Source: Alisma plantago-aquatica
Lineage: Eukaryota > Streptophyta > Magnoliopsida > Alismatales > Alismataceae
Direction: 5' to 3'
Length of the DNA: 64,000 nucleotides
Assembly: GCA_963693085.1 (NCBI GenBank)
Contig: OY856409.1
Span: 295,964,058-296,028,057 of the forward strand
A program made the position numbers and the translations under genes. Below the pieces are notes generated by a model. It had not been told where the DNA came from, made no database searches, and saw only the letters and a program-made list of their open reading frames with translations. Positions 23,743-34,982 of this stretch are shown piece by piece (position 1 is the first letter of the stretch; every line of letters begins with the position of its first letter).

Positions 23743-25460
23743 TGAGCAACTATTCTGGAGACGAAGGGGTTGGCTTCACCCTCCTCCGTCTGATCCGCCT
23801 CCTCTGCGTGGGATTGTTTCCCTCTTTTCCTCGTTCCTGCGTGTATAGTGTCTATCTTGTTACAGATTTTGCGGTTCTTTAAATGGATACCAACCGATCC
23901 CCCTCCTTGAGGAGGGTTACTGGTACCCCCTTTGTTCTTAGTATTTCTTGGGGTATCCTGCCCGAAACAGAAAGCCAGGCTCGGCCCCCCTCCGTCCCCA
24001 GTTCCGGTAACAACCACTGTGTCTTCCTCGGATATGGTGGTGACTTGATGACTATTATTCCTTCCTCCGTGCTGGTTGGTTTCCTTCGTATGGATCTCAG
24101 TATTCCTTATAGGAAACCGACTACTGGTTGTAGTCCGGCCTCCTTGCTGTCCTCCATTTTCTTGATTGTTCCTTCTCGTAGCTTCTTTCCTAGCTCTCCA
24201 GTCTATTCCGGTGATACGGTCCGCTGTTTCCTGCTGGTTCGGTTGGGAATCCTGAGTTACATCCGCCTCCTGTAAAGGCGCAAACTTGTTTTTGCTAGTG
24301 TTTTGACCTTGCACTACGGCTGGCCTGCGAGGACGACGTGGCATGGGCTTCGCATGCATTGCATCCGTGAAGTCGCCCGGTGGAATAGGAATAGCCCTCC
24401 TCTCCGCGGTTTCTTCTGTAACTTGTTTGTTTGTAGCAATCTCGGCATCCGCTTTCACCCTGCAGATGTCCTCCTTGTGACCAATTCTACCGCAGTACAT
24501 ACATATCGTAGGCAGATTTTCATACTCTAGATAATACTTCTCGTCTTGGATGACAACCGAAGGGATAAGTGGTCTAGTGGTATCCAGTTTAACCGCCACT
24601 CTAGCAAATTTCCCTCGTCTTTTGAGAACGGTGTTGTTGTCCACCTTTACAGTAGATCCAATGATATCACCAACCTGTTCCAGGATCCTCTGCTGATATA
24701 AGAAGATTGGTAGTTTAGGGATTCTAACCCAAGCCACCACATATCTCGGGTTAACATCTGAGGGGGTGAACTCTGGATCCCAGGGTTGTACCAACAAATA
24801 AGACCCCATCATTGGCCAAGGGCCACCGGTTAATGCCTTGATGTAATCGTCCTCCCGTAAGAGTTGCACCAGAAAATAGTTGTTCTCTAGGTCTATCAGT
24901 CGCATGTTTCCTATTGGATTCCACATGGCCTTAATGCGGGTCTGCAGCGCCATAAATCCGACATCCTTCCCCAAAACCTTCACGATCACAGTATAACACC
25001 ACGGCTTCATCAACTGTCCATATTTGCTGGGGTTTATCTCCATGTGGGGTGTACCATCCTGTAACGCAACCCTGATATCCTCCTTGTTCAGGATGACCTC
25101 GGTGTCCTCAAAACCCAAAATAGATCTGCTTGTTCCTCCTATAATATCGCTGTATGAAACCGGCGCTCTTGGATCCGGCCGCGCCTGTGTTGCTGGTATT
25201 TGTTCCGTGCTATGTGTGTTTCCTTGTAGGTCTGGGAACTCCGCCGCTCCTGGAACTCTGCCATCATAGTCCATCTGTGACCCGGTTCGAGAAACGTTTA
25301 GTTGTTGGTGTTTTTTATTATCAGCATATGATACATATTGCAGATTGATGCCGGTGTTATGGAGTGCCCCGGTCGCCTCTGCACTAATCCTCTCTTGACC
25401 ACTCCGGACATTGCCTTGGACCGAAACGTCTTCTGTGTTAGCATCGCTATCCAACAGCAT
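23739..25460 (-). CDS. LINE ORF1 RNA-binding protein (DUF4283-like, CCHC zinc knuckle)
   Basis: Open frame of 573 codons. In plant L1 elements this protein coats the element RNA to form the retrotransposition particle. Residues about 150-235 (MKPWCYTVIVKVLGK ... LLVQPWDPEF) resemble DUF4283. A complete CCHC knuckle follows: C320-X2-C323-X4-H328-X4-C333. The C-terminal 230 residues are polar, low in complexity and basic in places (RKRGK), then acidic (EEADQTEEGE). The ATG at 25460 is the first in frame; upstream the frame stays open for 42 codons to TAG at 25589-25587, without another ATG. The stop overlaps the ORF2 start by four bases. No damage is visible, in contrast to ORF2. Function is known from the family; nothing here shows expression. 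Confidence 0.92.
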   Translation of the reverse strand: MLLDSDANTEDVSVQGNVRSGQERISAEATGALHNTGINLQYVSYADNKKHQQLNVSRTGSQMDYDGRVPGAAEFPDLQGNTHSTEQIPATQARPDPRAPVSYSDIIGGTSRSILGFEDTEVILNKEDIRVALQDGTPHMEINPSKYGQLMKPWCYTVIVKVLGKDVGFMALQTRIKAMWNPIGNMRLIDLENNYFLVQLLREDDYIKALTGGPWPMMGSYLLVQPWDPEFTPSDVNPRYVVAWVRIPKLPIFLYQQRILEQVGDIIGSTVKVDNNTVLKRRGKFARVAVKLDTTRPLIPSVVIQDEKYYLEYENLPTICMYCGRIGHKEDICRVKADAEIATNKQVTEETAERRAIPIPPGDFTDAMHAKPMPRRPRRPAVVQGQNTSKNKFAPLQEADVTQDSQPNQQETADRITGIDWRARKEATRRNNQENGGQQGGRTTTSSRFPIRNTEIHTKETNQHGGRNNSHQVTTISEEDTVVVTGTGDGGGPSLAFCFGQDTPRNTKNKGGTSNPPQGGGSVGIHLKNRKICNKIDTIHAGTRKRGKQSHAEEADQTEEGEANPFVSRIVAQ

Positions 25461-25612
25461 AGTGTCCTGATCATCATCTCCCCTTGCCCTGTCTCGCCCT
25501 GGATCCCAGCCGTCAGGAGGACGGTGCCCTCGGCCACCTCCTTCCCCTCGCCCCCCGGCCGCCGCCTCTCCCAGCGCTCCCGAACCCTAACATATTCTTT
25601 TTTGATTGCACA
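25461..25612 (-). promoter_or_regulatory. GC-rich 5' leader of the LINE
   Basis: About 150 bases, very rich in G, C and CpG on the element strand (GGCGGCGGCC and GGGGGGCGAGG type runs), preceded by an AT-rich 5' end. L1 5' leaders carry the internal promoter, so this is the likely location. No TATA box is visible. The ORF1 frame is open through most of it. Confidence 0.55.
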
Positions 25613-25627
25613 TTCTTATACGTAGTT
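25613..25627. repeat. LINE target-site duplication (right copy)
   Basis: TTCTTATACGTAGTT, matching 19608-19622 and followed by AAAAAC, which fits priming by the element's A-tail at a TT/AAAA nick. Confidence 0.9.
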
Positions 25628-27914
25628 AAAAACTTATCGCAGTACATTTTACCTATTTTCTTTATATGAACATCTTATATACAATCAAATTCAAAGATAA
25701 AGTTTTTACAATGCATACATGTCAAGAATAACTGCTAAAAAATAAAAGGGAAAATGCTCACATGATTAGAAAAGGGAAAAAAATAGAAAAAGATAAGCAT
25801 TTACTTATATATGATAATTAGCTAGCACACTTTCAAAATAAAACCAAACTAGAACTATTTTGGGAAAATGAACCTAGATTTAAGATGTATACAATCAAAT
25901 TCATCCAAAAAATTAAGGCTTTCAAAATGTTTGGTATTTTTGTATAGGGGATAGGGCTCGGGGGTCTTTTGAATGTTGAGTATTCCACACCCAATAACAC
26001 ACTTTATGTTGGACATCTATTTATGTGCCTCAGTAGCTTCAAACTCAAAGTCTAGAGTAGGCTCAACTAAACTCAACTATGTAAGTGTAGCCGCGTTAGG
26101 TACATGTATCCCCACCCCACATAGGATGGAGGTACAAGCGGCCACAAAGTATTACAACTTAGTTTTGAGTGATATAATATCAAAAGAATGGAAAGGATAT
26201 ATGACATGATGGGAAAGTTAATTGTAGATGTGAGGTACTATATCAATCCCGAGAACTAGCTTGGCCCCTAAAGTACTGATTAAAATATGGGTTGGGCCAT
26301 AAGTAGAAAGGAACCTTGGAGGTATTATTTTCATATTGTGGCTGTGAGATGGGGATGGGAATGAAGAAGGGCCTAGATAAAACCAATACATTTACATATG
26401 GTTTTCTACAATTCAAAGGAGAGTGGTTCTCTATACCAAATTACATGAAAAAATAATATGTGCAGTGCATTTGTTGAAAAATATATAAGTATACATTATT
26501 TTTTACCATGCAACTCTTTCCTCACTTTCAAGTGTGGCATATCATTTAAGCACATTTATTAATGAGGTATAATATATGATTTATTTTCTCTACATTTATA
26601 GAAAAAAGTATCCACTCCAAATAAGTGTAAAAGGTGACATAGGAGGGTGAGAATTAAATAAGTAGGAAATTTTGATGACAAATGAGTCACAAGAATAGCA
26701 GTACAATATAATGAAATTTGTAGGAAATATATATTAAACATGAACTAAATCAAATCACATAATATTTTTAGCATTTCTCTCTCTATCTCTATCTCTTTAG
26801 TTATACACTCACAAACACACACACACTATATGTATATATATATATACATATATATATATGTATATATATGTTATTATATTTACAATGACATTAATATGCA
26901 TTGATGAATGAGAATGGAAGAGTAAAATGTCAACAGATAAAAGTAGTAGCCATGTTTTGACATAATAAATAGTAATCATATGAAAATGAAAAATAGACCA
27001 ATTTGTCTTACTTAAAACTAGATAAAGTTTAGCATTTTTAACTCCCAAGTATTTATGTACTACCACTTCCTTCTAGGAATTCTCTAAGTTCATAAAATCT
27101 CAAATATGTATATCTTTTACTTCATTATAGAAAGTTCATGATTACTCCAACCAAACACATCATATTATATGTATTGTACTTTCTTAGAAAAAAATATTAT
27201 AAGAATATAGAAGACAAATGAATGAAAAATATAAGTAGTGTATAATATTATATCATTAGATATATGAACTTTATTAAATTTTCTATCAAACACTAGAATA
27301 CTTTCTATCAAAGCATCAAAATTAACAAAAAAACATAACATATAATACTAAATCTATGTGTTATACTAATAAAGACTTTTTTTTACTTGGATTAGTATGT
27401 ATTGGATTTTAATTAAGAACAAATGACATCAAAATGAAGCTTGGTTTAACGGATCGAGAAAAGGTGAAAAATCATGGAATTTTTATCATATAGAAAATGT
27501 TGCATTCACTTATCCTTTCCAAAACTATTGGACGGCGTCATTCATTTTGTCATGTATGTAAGTTGTTGTGATCAAAAGTCTATTGTACTACTAACATGGG
27601 CATTTCATGATGTCTATGGTACCCACACATATATTGCTTACTGAAACTTCCCTCCTGTCAATCTCTTTCCATCAGACTAACAACATCATCACCCTACTAG
27701 ATTGCACCCCCAACTAACACTTGACCCTGATGACCTTTGATGGACCCCCAATAACCACCAGTACTACATATAAAGGAGGAAAACACTTATGGCTAGTACA
27801 AATATATCTCCAATGACACCATCTCCTTTCCCTACCCATGGTTGTCTACCTCCATGAGTAGAGGAGCACTGCTACAACTTACATAGTATGCATCCCAAAA
27901 TTTCCTACCATGCA
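25628..27914. other. AT-rich intergenic DNA
   Basis: No supported gene. Contains the AC/TA microsatellite at 26811-26871. Ends at the first copia LTR. Confidence 0.5.
26811..26871. repeat. (AC)n(TA)n microsatellite
   Basis: Short AC run followed by TA units with interspersed ATGTAT and ATACAT variants. Confidence 0.85.
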
Positions 27915-30136
27915 TGTTGGTATGTATACCGATAGAGTCAATCATATGATGATTGTAATGGGGCATCATATACCTGATTTGATAATTATAAAGGTAATCC
28001 TATCTATTGTGTTTGTCTCAATCTGAGATGATGACACAAATATAATAGATGTCTAAAGAATGATGCTACTCGATAACATTTTTCTTGGGGTTGAGGATCT
28101 GAATAATATGATCATATGTATGATAAAAGTACATGCATTCTTTTTATGTCCCTAGTAAGATAATACAATGGAAGCAAAATAGACAACAATAATATAGAAG
28201 ACCATATTGTGTCTTGACTGATGACAAAGCCTCATTAGTCATGACATGGAATATCAATGTCATGATATATGATATCAAGTCAAACACATAGGTACACATA
28301 TATACTTGTTAGATAACAATATAGCTGGTAGACCCACCTTAAAACTAATACATGAAGACCATAGAATAGTATTCAGAATCAGATCTCATAGTGATAGTGG
28401 TGATTGTAGTTCTTAGACTTGAAGTCATTACACTCATCGCATGTTGTTCAATATATTTTGACATCATCCAACATGACCTTAAATATGGGTTGTCATAAAG
28501 GTGATGCTCGGGTGCATTGTGACATATGGGGATTGAGTGTGAGTGATGTAGATGGGATTTGACCCTTCTATAGGATATTGATATCCAGGTCACTTGATAA
28601 GAGAGACTGAGAAACATATGGCCATACTCGTGTGACTCAATATGTGATATGTGAGCTCACATGCATATAATATTATCTATTTTGGTTCAAGGAAAATGGA
28701 TTGAATGTTGAGAGGATGACGATTCCATGCCTCAAGTTAAATTTCAATATCAGAGAGAAAGGAACTATAAGATTACTACAACACTAATCATAGATTGTAG
28801 GTAGAAGTTGTTCTCCAACTATCCAAGTACTTGGGTAGTAATGATGTGTTACTAGATACCTCTCATTGCTTGTGATGTCATAAATTAGTTATGGGCATTC
28901 ACTACCAATGTAACTTGAGACCTATAGGGTCACATGCATAGGATGCACCTAGAAAAAGAGTTTACTCATGAATATAGTTTAAATTCATTAATAAAGTGTT
29001 TAGGTCTACAATTTAAATAATATTGGTTGTACATTGGATGAACTGGAATTTGAACTGCTTGGTTCAGAAGTGAACTACCCAATTCAAAGTATGAATTGCT
29101 CTATTAAGAAGTGAATCGACTAGTTCAATTTTTGAAACAACTAGTTCATATTGTGAGTTAGCTGGTTCATTGTTCAGTATGAATGGATCAAGGATTGATG
29201 CTTACCTCATGTTGTGCATTAATCGTGACATTAAAAGTCATTATGTTTTCAAATAGGAAATTTAGTGAACTGACTAATTCAAGTTTTGAATCAACTATTT
29301 CACATATGAACTGACATATTCAAGATGTGAACCGACTAGTTCAATTTTTGAAACAACTAGTTTAGAATGTGAGTTGTTCGGTTCATTGTTCAATATGACT
29401 GGATCAGGGATTGATGCTTACCTCGTGTTGTGTATTAATCATCACATTAAAAGTCAATATGATTGCAAATAGGAAATATAGTGAATCGACTAATTCAAGT
29501 GTTTAATCAACTATTTTGCATAAAAACTAACCTTTTCACGATGTGAACCGACTAGTTCATGATTCACAACAGTCAAAAATTTGTGAAAATATGTCTCTTC
29601 GACTCCCAATTGATCTAAAAATCATGACTCTGGCCCTCTGATAAATAGAGGGGTAATCAAGGCTTTCAGTAGACACAACAATAACCTCTGACAATTGTTT
29701 TCCTCTCATAGTTGTGATAACATGAGAGCCTGAGCAAGTTTTACCTATAAAAGGAAGAGATAATAAGGGGGAGAAATTCAATGCTAGCACGTTGACGTTC
29801 AAAGGGCCAGCTCCTTCTTGTCGGCTCTAGCAGTGCAACATGGAGTTCCCAGTGGTCAGTGTGGACTATGTAGAGGTGTGGAGGCCATTTCCTCCATGTT
29901 GGGAGGATAACAACCCCTAGTGATCCATTAGGAAACCATCATCTCTAGTTGTCCATGTGCATCTTGCGAAGAGTTCACATCACCAAGCAAGAGTAGTTGT
30001 TGGACTTACTTCAAGACCAGGTATACCTCTTACCACTTTTTTCTTAGATACATCATTATTGATGCAATCTCCCTAGCAAGCAATAAGGGGGGAAATGTGT
30101 TTCTGCTTCCTTATCTACCCTCTCTATTCCCCAATA
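27915..30136 (+). repeat. 5' LTR of copia 1
   Basis: 2222 bases, aligned with 34983-37014. Contains a block (about 29040-29575) crowded with GAAC..GTTC and ACTAGTT words, and a 216-bp tandem duplication that the 3' LTR lacks. The TATA position reads GATAAATAG (29640-29648), a mutated box compared with the 3' LTR. Confidence 0.87.
29152..29583. repeat. 216-bp tandem duplication in the 5' LTR of copia 1
   Basis: TGTGAGTT at 29152 and again at 29368 open two collinear units: TTCATTGTTCA, GGATTGATGCTTACCTC, GTTGTG, ATTAAT, then AATTCAAG and GAACCGACTAGTTCA. The corresponding part of the 3' LTR has one unit. The duplication explains most of the 190-base length difference between the LTRs. Confidence 0.8.
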
Positions 30137-30137
30137 A

Positions 30138-30150
30138 TGGTATTAGTGTC
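30138..30150 (+). other. Primer-binding site of copia 1, mutated
   Basis: TGGTATTAGTGTC, two bases after the LTR end; compare TGGTATCAGAGCC, the complement of initiator tRNA-Met. Three mismatches. The second copia element has a better-preserved site at the same place. Confidence 0.75.
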
Positions 30151-31419
30151 ACTTCAATTTACGATGCCACTAGATTTAAATCGATATGATTAGATTTATT
30201 TTATTGCATAACATGTAAATATTAAAATAATTAATGTGCATATCCAATTAAATACCACATACAATCTTATATATACACATATGTACATATGTATATGATA
30301 TATATGCAATCTATATGTGTCATCCTAAAAGCATTTTAATGGTGGATGTATGTTTGGTTATGGACAAAGCTCCTATGGATGTGTGTGCATGGGTGTTTGG
30401 TTTTCTTTCATGTTGTTACTTAGTTTGTATATTGAGCTCTTCCTCCTATACTCCCCTCGAATGTAACTTGAGGATTTTCCTTTTACAATATAATATGGTA
30501 TATGATATTTTAACTTTTGTTTTAGAAAAAGAATATGTTTTGCATGAGTCAAATCAAATCGACAGGAGGACCGAGGAGGAAAATAGGTAGGAGGAGCCAA
30601 CTGATCAACTGAAGGGTTCATACGATCGACCGGGCTAGCACTAGTTGCACAATACAAGTTGCTACGTGAGATTTGGACCCTAGGTGGTAGAAATTCTTTG
30701 TGGCTCCAAATAATTGCATTAGTATGGTCATAACCATCACTCATATATTTTATGATTGCATGTTTTTCATTTTTGGATATAGCATGTATATGTACTATGA
30801 GTATGTAGTGAGTGGATATATATATATGCACTTATATATAAAATCCCTCAATAAATATTAATTCAAAGATGCTTTCCATAAGAGACACATAAGACAAGCT
30901 TGATCGACCAAGCGTAGGTTAAGCCAAAGTGTGGTGCATCATCTATCTTGTGGAAGTATGATGGTAGATATGTGGGTCTGCCAAAACAGGCACATATTCT
31001 ATCATGTTGGCTTTTGGGTCAGCCTTAACTACGTGACCCAGATGAGATTAAGTGCCTAGAAGCATACAGATAGATGTGACAAGGAGTTGCACACATTATC
31101 TATCTAAGAGTTGCATAAGATGCAATTGGCAAAAGTTGCCTACCTAAATAGTCAAGTTGTGGGCGATTAGCAAAGCTAACTCATGGTTTGATGAAATATG
31201 GATCTTAGCTTACTAGAAGATTTACACTGCAATCTTCTAAATTGTTATTGAGGGCTATCAATTTGAACAAAATAGTAGGAGCAATAATTAATTAAAGGCC
31301 TAATTAATGTCATCATTATTATCAAATCAAACCAAAAGTGTCTTGACAAAAGTTGCAATAATTCTTTTGTAGAATCTAATGGAAAGCACAAACACTCTTT
31401 GTAGTTCTTCCTTGAGAAA
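30151..31419 (+). other. 5' leader of copia 1
   Basis: Non-coding leader between the primer site and gag. It is collinear with 58907-60360 of the second element: CACCCTAAAAGC, GATGGTGGATGT, GGATATAGCA and a stretch around 30890-31260 can be paired. It carries a patch of dyad words at about 30585-30640 (CAACTGATCAACTGAA, CGATCGACCGG). No gene is apparent. Confidence 0.65.
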
Positions 31420-32205
31420 GACAAGTTAAAAGGGAATAAATTCCATGATTCGTTCAGGATATTGAGAATCATTCTCAGTCAAGAGCACAAGCTCTATCCT
31501 AGAGATACTGAGGCCAGATGAGTATGCTCCCATCGTGCCTAAGGTTGATAGGGATGCTTACCAGAATCACTTTGAAGATGTCGTGGATGTTAAGTGCATG
31601 ATAATGTGCTCAATGAACTAGAAGTTGCAAAGACAACATGATAACATGGATTGTAGCACATCTTCCAAGATCAGGTAAGATAAGAGAGATATGATGCATC
31701 AGAGGTGTTGTTTAAGTGGAACATGGTAGAAGGAGATCCAGTAGGTCCCCATGTACTCAAGTTGATTGGATATGTGGAGAACCTTGTGAGACTGGGATTT
31801 CCTTTGGGTCATGAGTTGGCCACATATGTGATTATACAATCACTATCGATATCATACAGTTAGTTTTTCATGAACTACAACATGAACAATTTTGACAAGC
31901 TGTTGTTAGAATTACTTGGCATGTTGAGGACAACTAAAGCACAGATGAAGAAGGACAAACCCAAATCTGTAATGATGATCAACAGAGTGAAGTCCAAGGG
32001 TAAAGGCAAAGCTAAGAAGAGGTCTAAATCTAGATATAAATCAAATTGTTCTTCACTAAAAGCTAAGGGAGGAGTGAATAAGGAAGGAAAGTGCCACCAC
32101 TATCACCAGCCTAGACACTGGAAAACAAACTTTCCTCTTTATATAAAGGAGCTCAGGAAGAAGAAGGAGATAGAGATCTCCACTTCAGAACTCGAGAAGA
32201 AGTAA
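31420..32205 (+). pseudogene. Copia 1 gag remnant with degenerate zinc knuckle
   Basis: Starts with DKLKGNKFHDSFRILRIIL, the usual opening of copia gag proteins, then passes through stops and frameshifts. From 31870 the frame is open to 32205 (111 codons) and includes MNYNMNNFDKLLLELLGML, a basic KSKGKGKAKKRSKSR stretch and a knuckle position C75-X2-Y78-X4-H83-X4-F88. Two of the four metal ligands are thus replaced. Gag forms the particle and binds RNA; this one cannot. The 31870 open frame is a survivor of decay and not a host gene. Confidence 0.85.
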
Positions 32206-32559
32206 GATAGAATTGTGCAGAGCAGGAGTTTCTTCTACTATAGTTAAAATATGTCATTCATGGGCATGTAATAGAATTAGTGAATTGATATTATGTACAT
32301 GTCATTAATAAAAACATCATGTATCTTGTACAGACAATAATATTATAAATATTTGATGTTTTATTAATAAAATGAGATTTTATATGGAAGCACCCTATAT
32401 ATTGTATTATATAATCGATAGTTACAAAGACAAATATGTATAACATATAGCATTGTCATCTAAAGCATAAAAATAATAAATGTATTTCTAGAATCCATAT
32501 AGATGGCTTTCTAGACTCTTTTGGTTATTGAACCAATAGAGACATGCAAGTCGTATTCT

Positions 32560-33110
32560 TTGGGCAATGTGACTAAAGAACCTTTCACTAGATATAGTGG
32601 GAGAGCGAGTATTCTATAAAGGCTCATACATATTGATGTATATAGACCCTTGTGGAATAAGTGCTAGAGGTGGTTAATAGAACCTCATTATATTTACTGA
32701 TGATCTCTGTAGATATGGTAGTTTGTATTTAATGAAATATAAGTCTAAATCTCTTAAAGTGTTCAAAGAGATCATGAATATAACCATCTTGGTATAAGTA
32801 CTAAAACATTTTGATATGATCTATATGGAAAATACTTTAAACCAAGAGTTTGAGGACCTTTTGGGAGAACATGATAATACATCACAATGAACTCCACCTA
32901 AAACATAATTATGTATCAAAAAGAAGTAATCACACCATGTTAGTCTTGGTGCGATTATCAATTAATCTAGATAATCTTCCGATTTCCTTTTGGGCACATG
33001 CTTTACACTAAACAATGTATCGTCTAAAATGGTTCAAAAGATACCATATGAGATATGGCATGGGAAGTGTCATGATATGTCTTTTATAAAGCCAAGAATA
33101 AGAAAATAGT
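32560..33110 (+). pseudogene. Copia 1 integrase remnant
   Basis: Pieces of a copia integrase in several frames: a segment around 32655-32790 containing FTDD (here in the form Y-L-L-M-I-S after frameshift) followed by the counterpart of RYG-Y-LMKYKS; then SFWAHA-like wording near 32990 and PYEIWHG near 33045-33065. Pairing with 61790-62330 of the second element supports the call. Heavily broken. Confidence 0.75.
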
Positions 33111-33489
33111 TTCTTGAAAAGCTTTTTCCACAAATGTTATTTTGTTGAATACTACTTTTATATTCTAATCTAACAAAAAAAAGTGTTTGTTGCCAATACG
33201 GATGCATTCCTAAAGGGAGTTTAATTCCAAAGGAATGAGTGGGAGAAAATTAGAACTTGAAAAGTTTGAGACCAATAAGAAAACATTGAAACTAAAAGAA
33301 GTACAATAGGAACAAGTAGAATCACAAAAATTTTGTAGCATCTCAACTTCCTTATGTAACACAAAACCTCATAGATCTAGTAGGACACGCCTTAGAGCTT
33401 GAAAGATTATGAGACCTTATAACTTAGAAAGACGGGTAGTTGGTCATAGTTAATGACCCAACAACCTACTTAGAAGCTATTGAGGGACT

Positions 33490-34435
33490 AAAATCTAAGA
33501 AATGGATTTAGGCCATGGGTTCCAAGGTGGACTCCATGTGCACCAACAAGGTATGACCTTGATGGATCCAACTGAAGGGGTAAACCCCATAGGGTGCAAT
33601 TGGATCTTCAAAAGGAGACACACATGGATGGTAATGTACAACTCTATAAGGGCTGACTGATTGAAATGAATTTCAAACAAGTTCAAATTGTTGAGCATGA
33701 TGGAATCCTTTCACCAGTTGCCATGATTGAATGCATCAGGATCATGCTTTCTAATGCAGCTTAGTATGACTATGAGATTTGGCAAATGGATGTTAAAACC
33801 ACATTCCTTAATAGGAATATTGTAGAGGATGTGTGTTTGACACAACCTAAAAGGTTTTATAAACCCAAATATTGCAAATGAAGTATATAAGATACAAGGT
33901 CAATCTATGAATTGAATCAAGCATCTCTAAGTTGGAATATTTGATTTGACATGATAGTCAAAGAGTTTGACTTTAGTCAAAATGAAGATGAAACATGTGA
34001 TTACAAAGGTTAGTGGGAGCATATTTATATTCCACATAATAATGAGGAGTGACGTCCTCATCCTACAAATATCAAAATCTGGTAGGGAAGCACCTTCTCT
34101 ATGAAGGGATTAGGCAAAGCCTCCTATATCTTGGGAATTCAGATCTATAGATATAGATATAGAAAGATTCTTGACCTACGTGAGAGCATATGTGTTGGCA
34201 ATATGTTGAAGGGTTCAGCAAGGGGTACTCAATGAGAGAAAATTTGTCCATTTTTCATGGTATTAGTCTCTCAAGATCTTCATATCCCAATTCTTGTGAA
34301 GAACATGACTACGTGAGTAAGATACCAATTGCATTTACAATATTATGTAATCATCATGTTGTCTCGTATGTATTGGACATGATGAGAATATATTTGTCAG
34401 ATCCCAGTGAAAGTCACTAGACTTTCATAAAGAAC
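33490..34435 (+). pseudogene. Copia 1 reverse transcriptase remnant
   Basis: Readable pieces: MDGNVQLYKG, FKQVQIVEHDGILSPVAMI, YDYEIWQMDVKTTFLNRNI, EDVCLTQPKRF, NQASLSWNI and KEFDFSQNEDETCDYK, all standard steps of a copia reverse transcriptase with QMDVKTAFLNG as its best-known motif. The YVDD box region near 34020-34060 is destroyed. An open frame at 34190-34420 (GFSKGYSMRENLSIFHGISL ... IYLSDPSESH) is the later part of the domain. Stops and frameshifts throughout. Confidence 0.9.
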
Positions 34436-34980
34436 ATCCTTTAGTAGAAACACTAAAAGGATCAATTAATTGGTTATGGTAATAAGATGGTTGGGTGTAC
34501 AATGTTACACCGATGCAAGCTTCCAAAATGGAAAAGAAAATTAGCGATCGCAATCTAAATTTGTGTTCAACCTTAAAATAGAACTATGACTTGGAAAAGT
34601 TATGAGCAAGAAATATATGTTAATTCTACAATATAAGTCAAATATCTTGTTATTTTGAAAATAGCAAAGGATATTCTATGGATCAAGAAGTTCATGTCAA
34701 TGAACTTATGGGAGGTTCCAACCATTGATGACATAGTAGAAATATTGTGACAAAAATGGAGCTACTGGGTAGGAAAGGAATCTCAGATAGCATACTATGA
34801 CACTTCCATCTCATACGAGAGGTCGTACAATGAGGAGATGTGAAAACTTACAAAATACAGACTAGAAGCAAAAGTTGTTAAGATGCTATAAAAGTGCTTG
34901 TGTAGTAGAAACATGATGGACATATTTATGATCACTTGGAATAAGATTCATAAGTGATTGGCTCTAAGTGCAAGCGGGGT
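34436..34980 (+). pseudogene. Copia 1 RNase H remnant
   Basis: Follows the reverse transcriptase to the 3' LTR. Wording such as CYTDASFQN near 34505-34535 and IKKFMSMNLWEVPTIDD near 34685-34730 corresponds to the copia RNase H. Ends just before TGTTGG of the 3' LTR at 34983. Many stops. Confidence 0.75.
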
Positions 34981-34982
34981 TC

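Larger units (their letters stand above)
19621..25612 (-). mobile_element. L1-type LINE retrotransposon, nearly intact
   Basis: About 6 kb on the minus strand, bounded by a 13-15 bp target duplication. The 3' end is an A-tail (11 T on the plus strand, 19621-19631) preceded by CCCCCCCC. The filled site on the right reads AGTT then AAAA, and cutting there fits the TT/AAAA preference of L1-type endonucleases. It encodes an ORF1 with a DUF4283-like domain and CCHC knuckle, and an ORF2 with endonuclease, reverse transcriptase, a cysteine-rich zinc motif and RNase H, the standard arrangement of plant L1 elements. The body is visibly richer in G+C and CpG than the flanks. Only two in-frame stops interrupt ORF2. 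The length, the GC-rich 5' leader and the duplication all suggest a full-length, fairly recent insertion. Confidence 0.95.

Noticed and set aside
27910..27914. Confirmed target duplication for copia 1
   Set aside because: ATGCA on the left and GTGTA on the right differ at two of five bases, so it was only noted as possible.
31870..32205. 111-codon frame as a small basic host protein
   Set aside because: It is the end of a copia gag with a degenerate zinc knuckle, in the correct order within copia 1.
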